From: Panorpa germanica
Lineage: Eukaryota; Arthropoda; Insecta; Mecoptera; Panorpidae
Reading direction: 5' to 3'
Length of the DNA stretch: 64,000 nt
Assembly: GCA_963678705.1 (NCBI GenBank)
Contig: OY783215.1
Span: 310,001-374,000 of the forward strand
Under the pieces are notes generated by a model, which was not told where the DNA came from, did not search any database, and saw nothing but the letters and a program-made list of their open reading frames with translations. The position numbers and the translations under genes were made by a program. Positions 63,801-64,000 of this stretch are shown in pieces. How positions within the stretch are numbered: the stretch's first letter is position 1; each line of letters opens with the position of its first letter.

Positions 63801-63867
63801 CTCTGAAACATCTGCGTGATATTGTATAGCAACAATATTTACAAATGAATACGTAACTTCAGAGACT
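57887..63867. other. 6-kb AT-rich non-coding stretch
   Basis: No gene supported. The longest frames (117 codons at 59840-59487 -, 77 at 58165-58398 +) have no recognisable domain. A 60-codon frame at 60444-60262 (-) ends in a Gly/Val-rich hydrophobic segment (VYVLVLGVGFGAIGI) and could be a tiny membrane peptide, but nothing else supports it. The recurrent nonamer occurs at 58363 (reverse complement) and 59938. Confidence 0.45.
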
Positions 63868-64000
63868 AGCATTCTCGCGCAACAACCCAAGTATAAAAAT
63901 TCATTACTATATATGTATTTGAATCTCGCGCCTCGCTCTTTAGAAATCCCACTAGAATCACTGCGTATATCTTTTAAGGCATTCATGTACCTTAGTTTAT
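63868..64000 (-). mobile_element. hAT-like family A, third copy, cut by the window edge
   Basis: From GCATTCTCGCGCAACAACCC to the last base this matches 37540-37666 almost exactly, with a slightly looser match to 16718-16840. The left boundary is abrupt at about 63868, without the GC-rich terminus of the full copy. The right end lies beyond the window. Confidence 0.65.

Noticed and set aside
1-64000. Retroviral, LTR-type or Polinton-type elements
   Set aside because: No paired long terminal direct repeats, no capsid, integrase or polymerase motifs seen on either strand.

Overview
The window reads as non-coding DNA from an arthropod, most likely an insect. Base composition is strongly AT-rich (roughly one third G+C by eye), there are no operons and no long uninterrupted host reading frames, the introns seen are short GT-AG introns, a TATCGATA (DREF-type) motif sits in a GC-rich patch, and the repeats are hAT, PIF/Harbinger and Mutator/Foldback-type DNA transposons with a trace of a LINE. 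I cannot name the species. Most open frames of 60-120 codons here are chance frames in AT-rich DNA and are not annotated.

Host gene content: the only host coding sequence I can support is a short first exon at 4490-4547 (+). It starts at a good ATG, encodes a signal-peptide-like N-terminus and ends at a GTAAGT donor in phase 1. A GC-rich, promoter-like block at 3540-3800 lies upstream. No continuing exon was recognised downstream, so much or all of the remaining ~59 kb may be the first intron of a secreted or membrane-protein gene. A second GC-rich patch at 26100-26290 (DRE motif, overlapping open frames) may be an alternative promoter or exon.

Mobile elements dominate what can be recognised. 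(1) 29874-33502 is a complete-looking PIF/Harbinger transposon with matched terminal inverted repeats, a four-exon DDE transposase on + (30101-31606) and a three-exon Myb/SANT-like DNA-binding protein on - (33008-32024). The two genes converge, and both reassemble without interruption through GT-AG introns. In characterised Harbinger systems the two proteins act together: the Myb-like partner carries the transposase into the nucleus and binds the ends, and the DDE enzyme cuts and joins. (2) 40668-44771 is a Foldback/Mutator-like element with a perfect 9-bp target duplication, near-identical ~420-bp outer arms, and inward tandem arrays of 179/212-bp monomers (4 on the left, 13 inverted on the right), the right array having a 5-monomer higher-order repeat of ~961 bp. 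(3) Small non-autonomous elements include hAT types at 1776-2126, 6103-6353, 16654-17022 (relatives at 37522-37809 and 63868-64000), 26462-26639 and 56636-56718; a TAA-flanked Harbinger-type MITE at 53692-54132 with a nested hairpin; a ~630-bp family at 2702-3340 and 22105-22722; a TATAGTTC-ended family at 18658-18832, ~22960-23006 and 46221-46274; and a repeat shared by 25225-25625 and 57640-57886. (4) A LINE C-terminal fragment lies at 14534-14713 (-).

An unexplained short motif, ATACTCGTA, recurs about ten times across the window, well above what its composition predicts. Long intervals not listed under an element hold only AT-rich sequence in which I see nothing specific.
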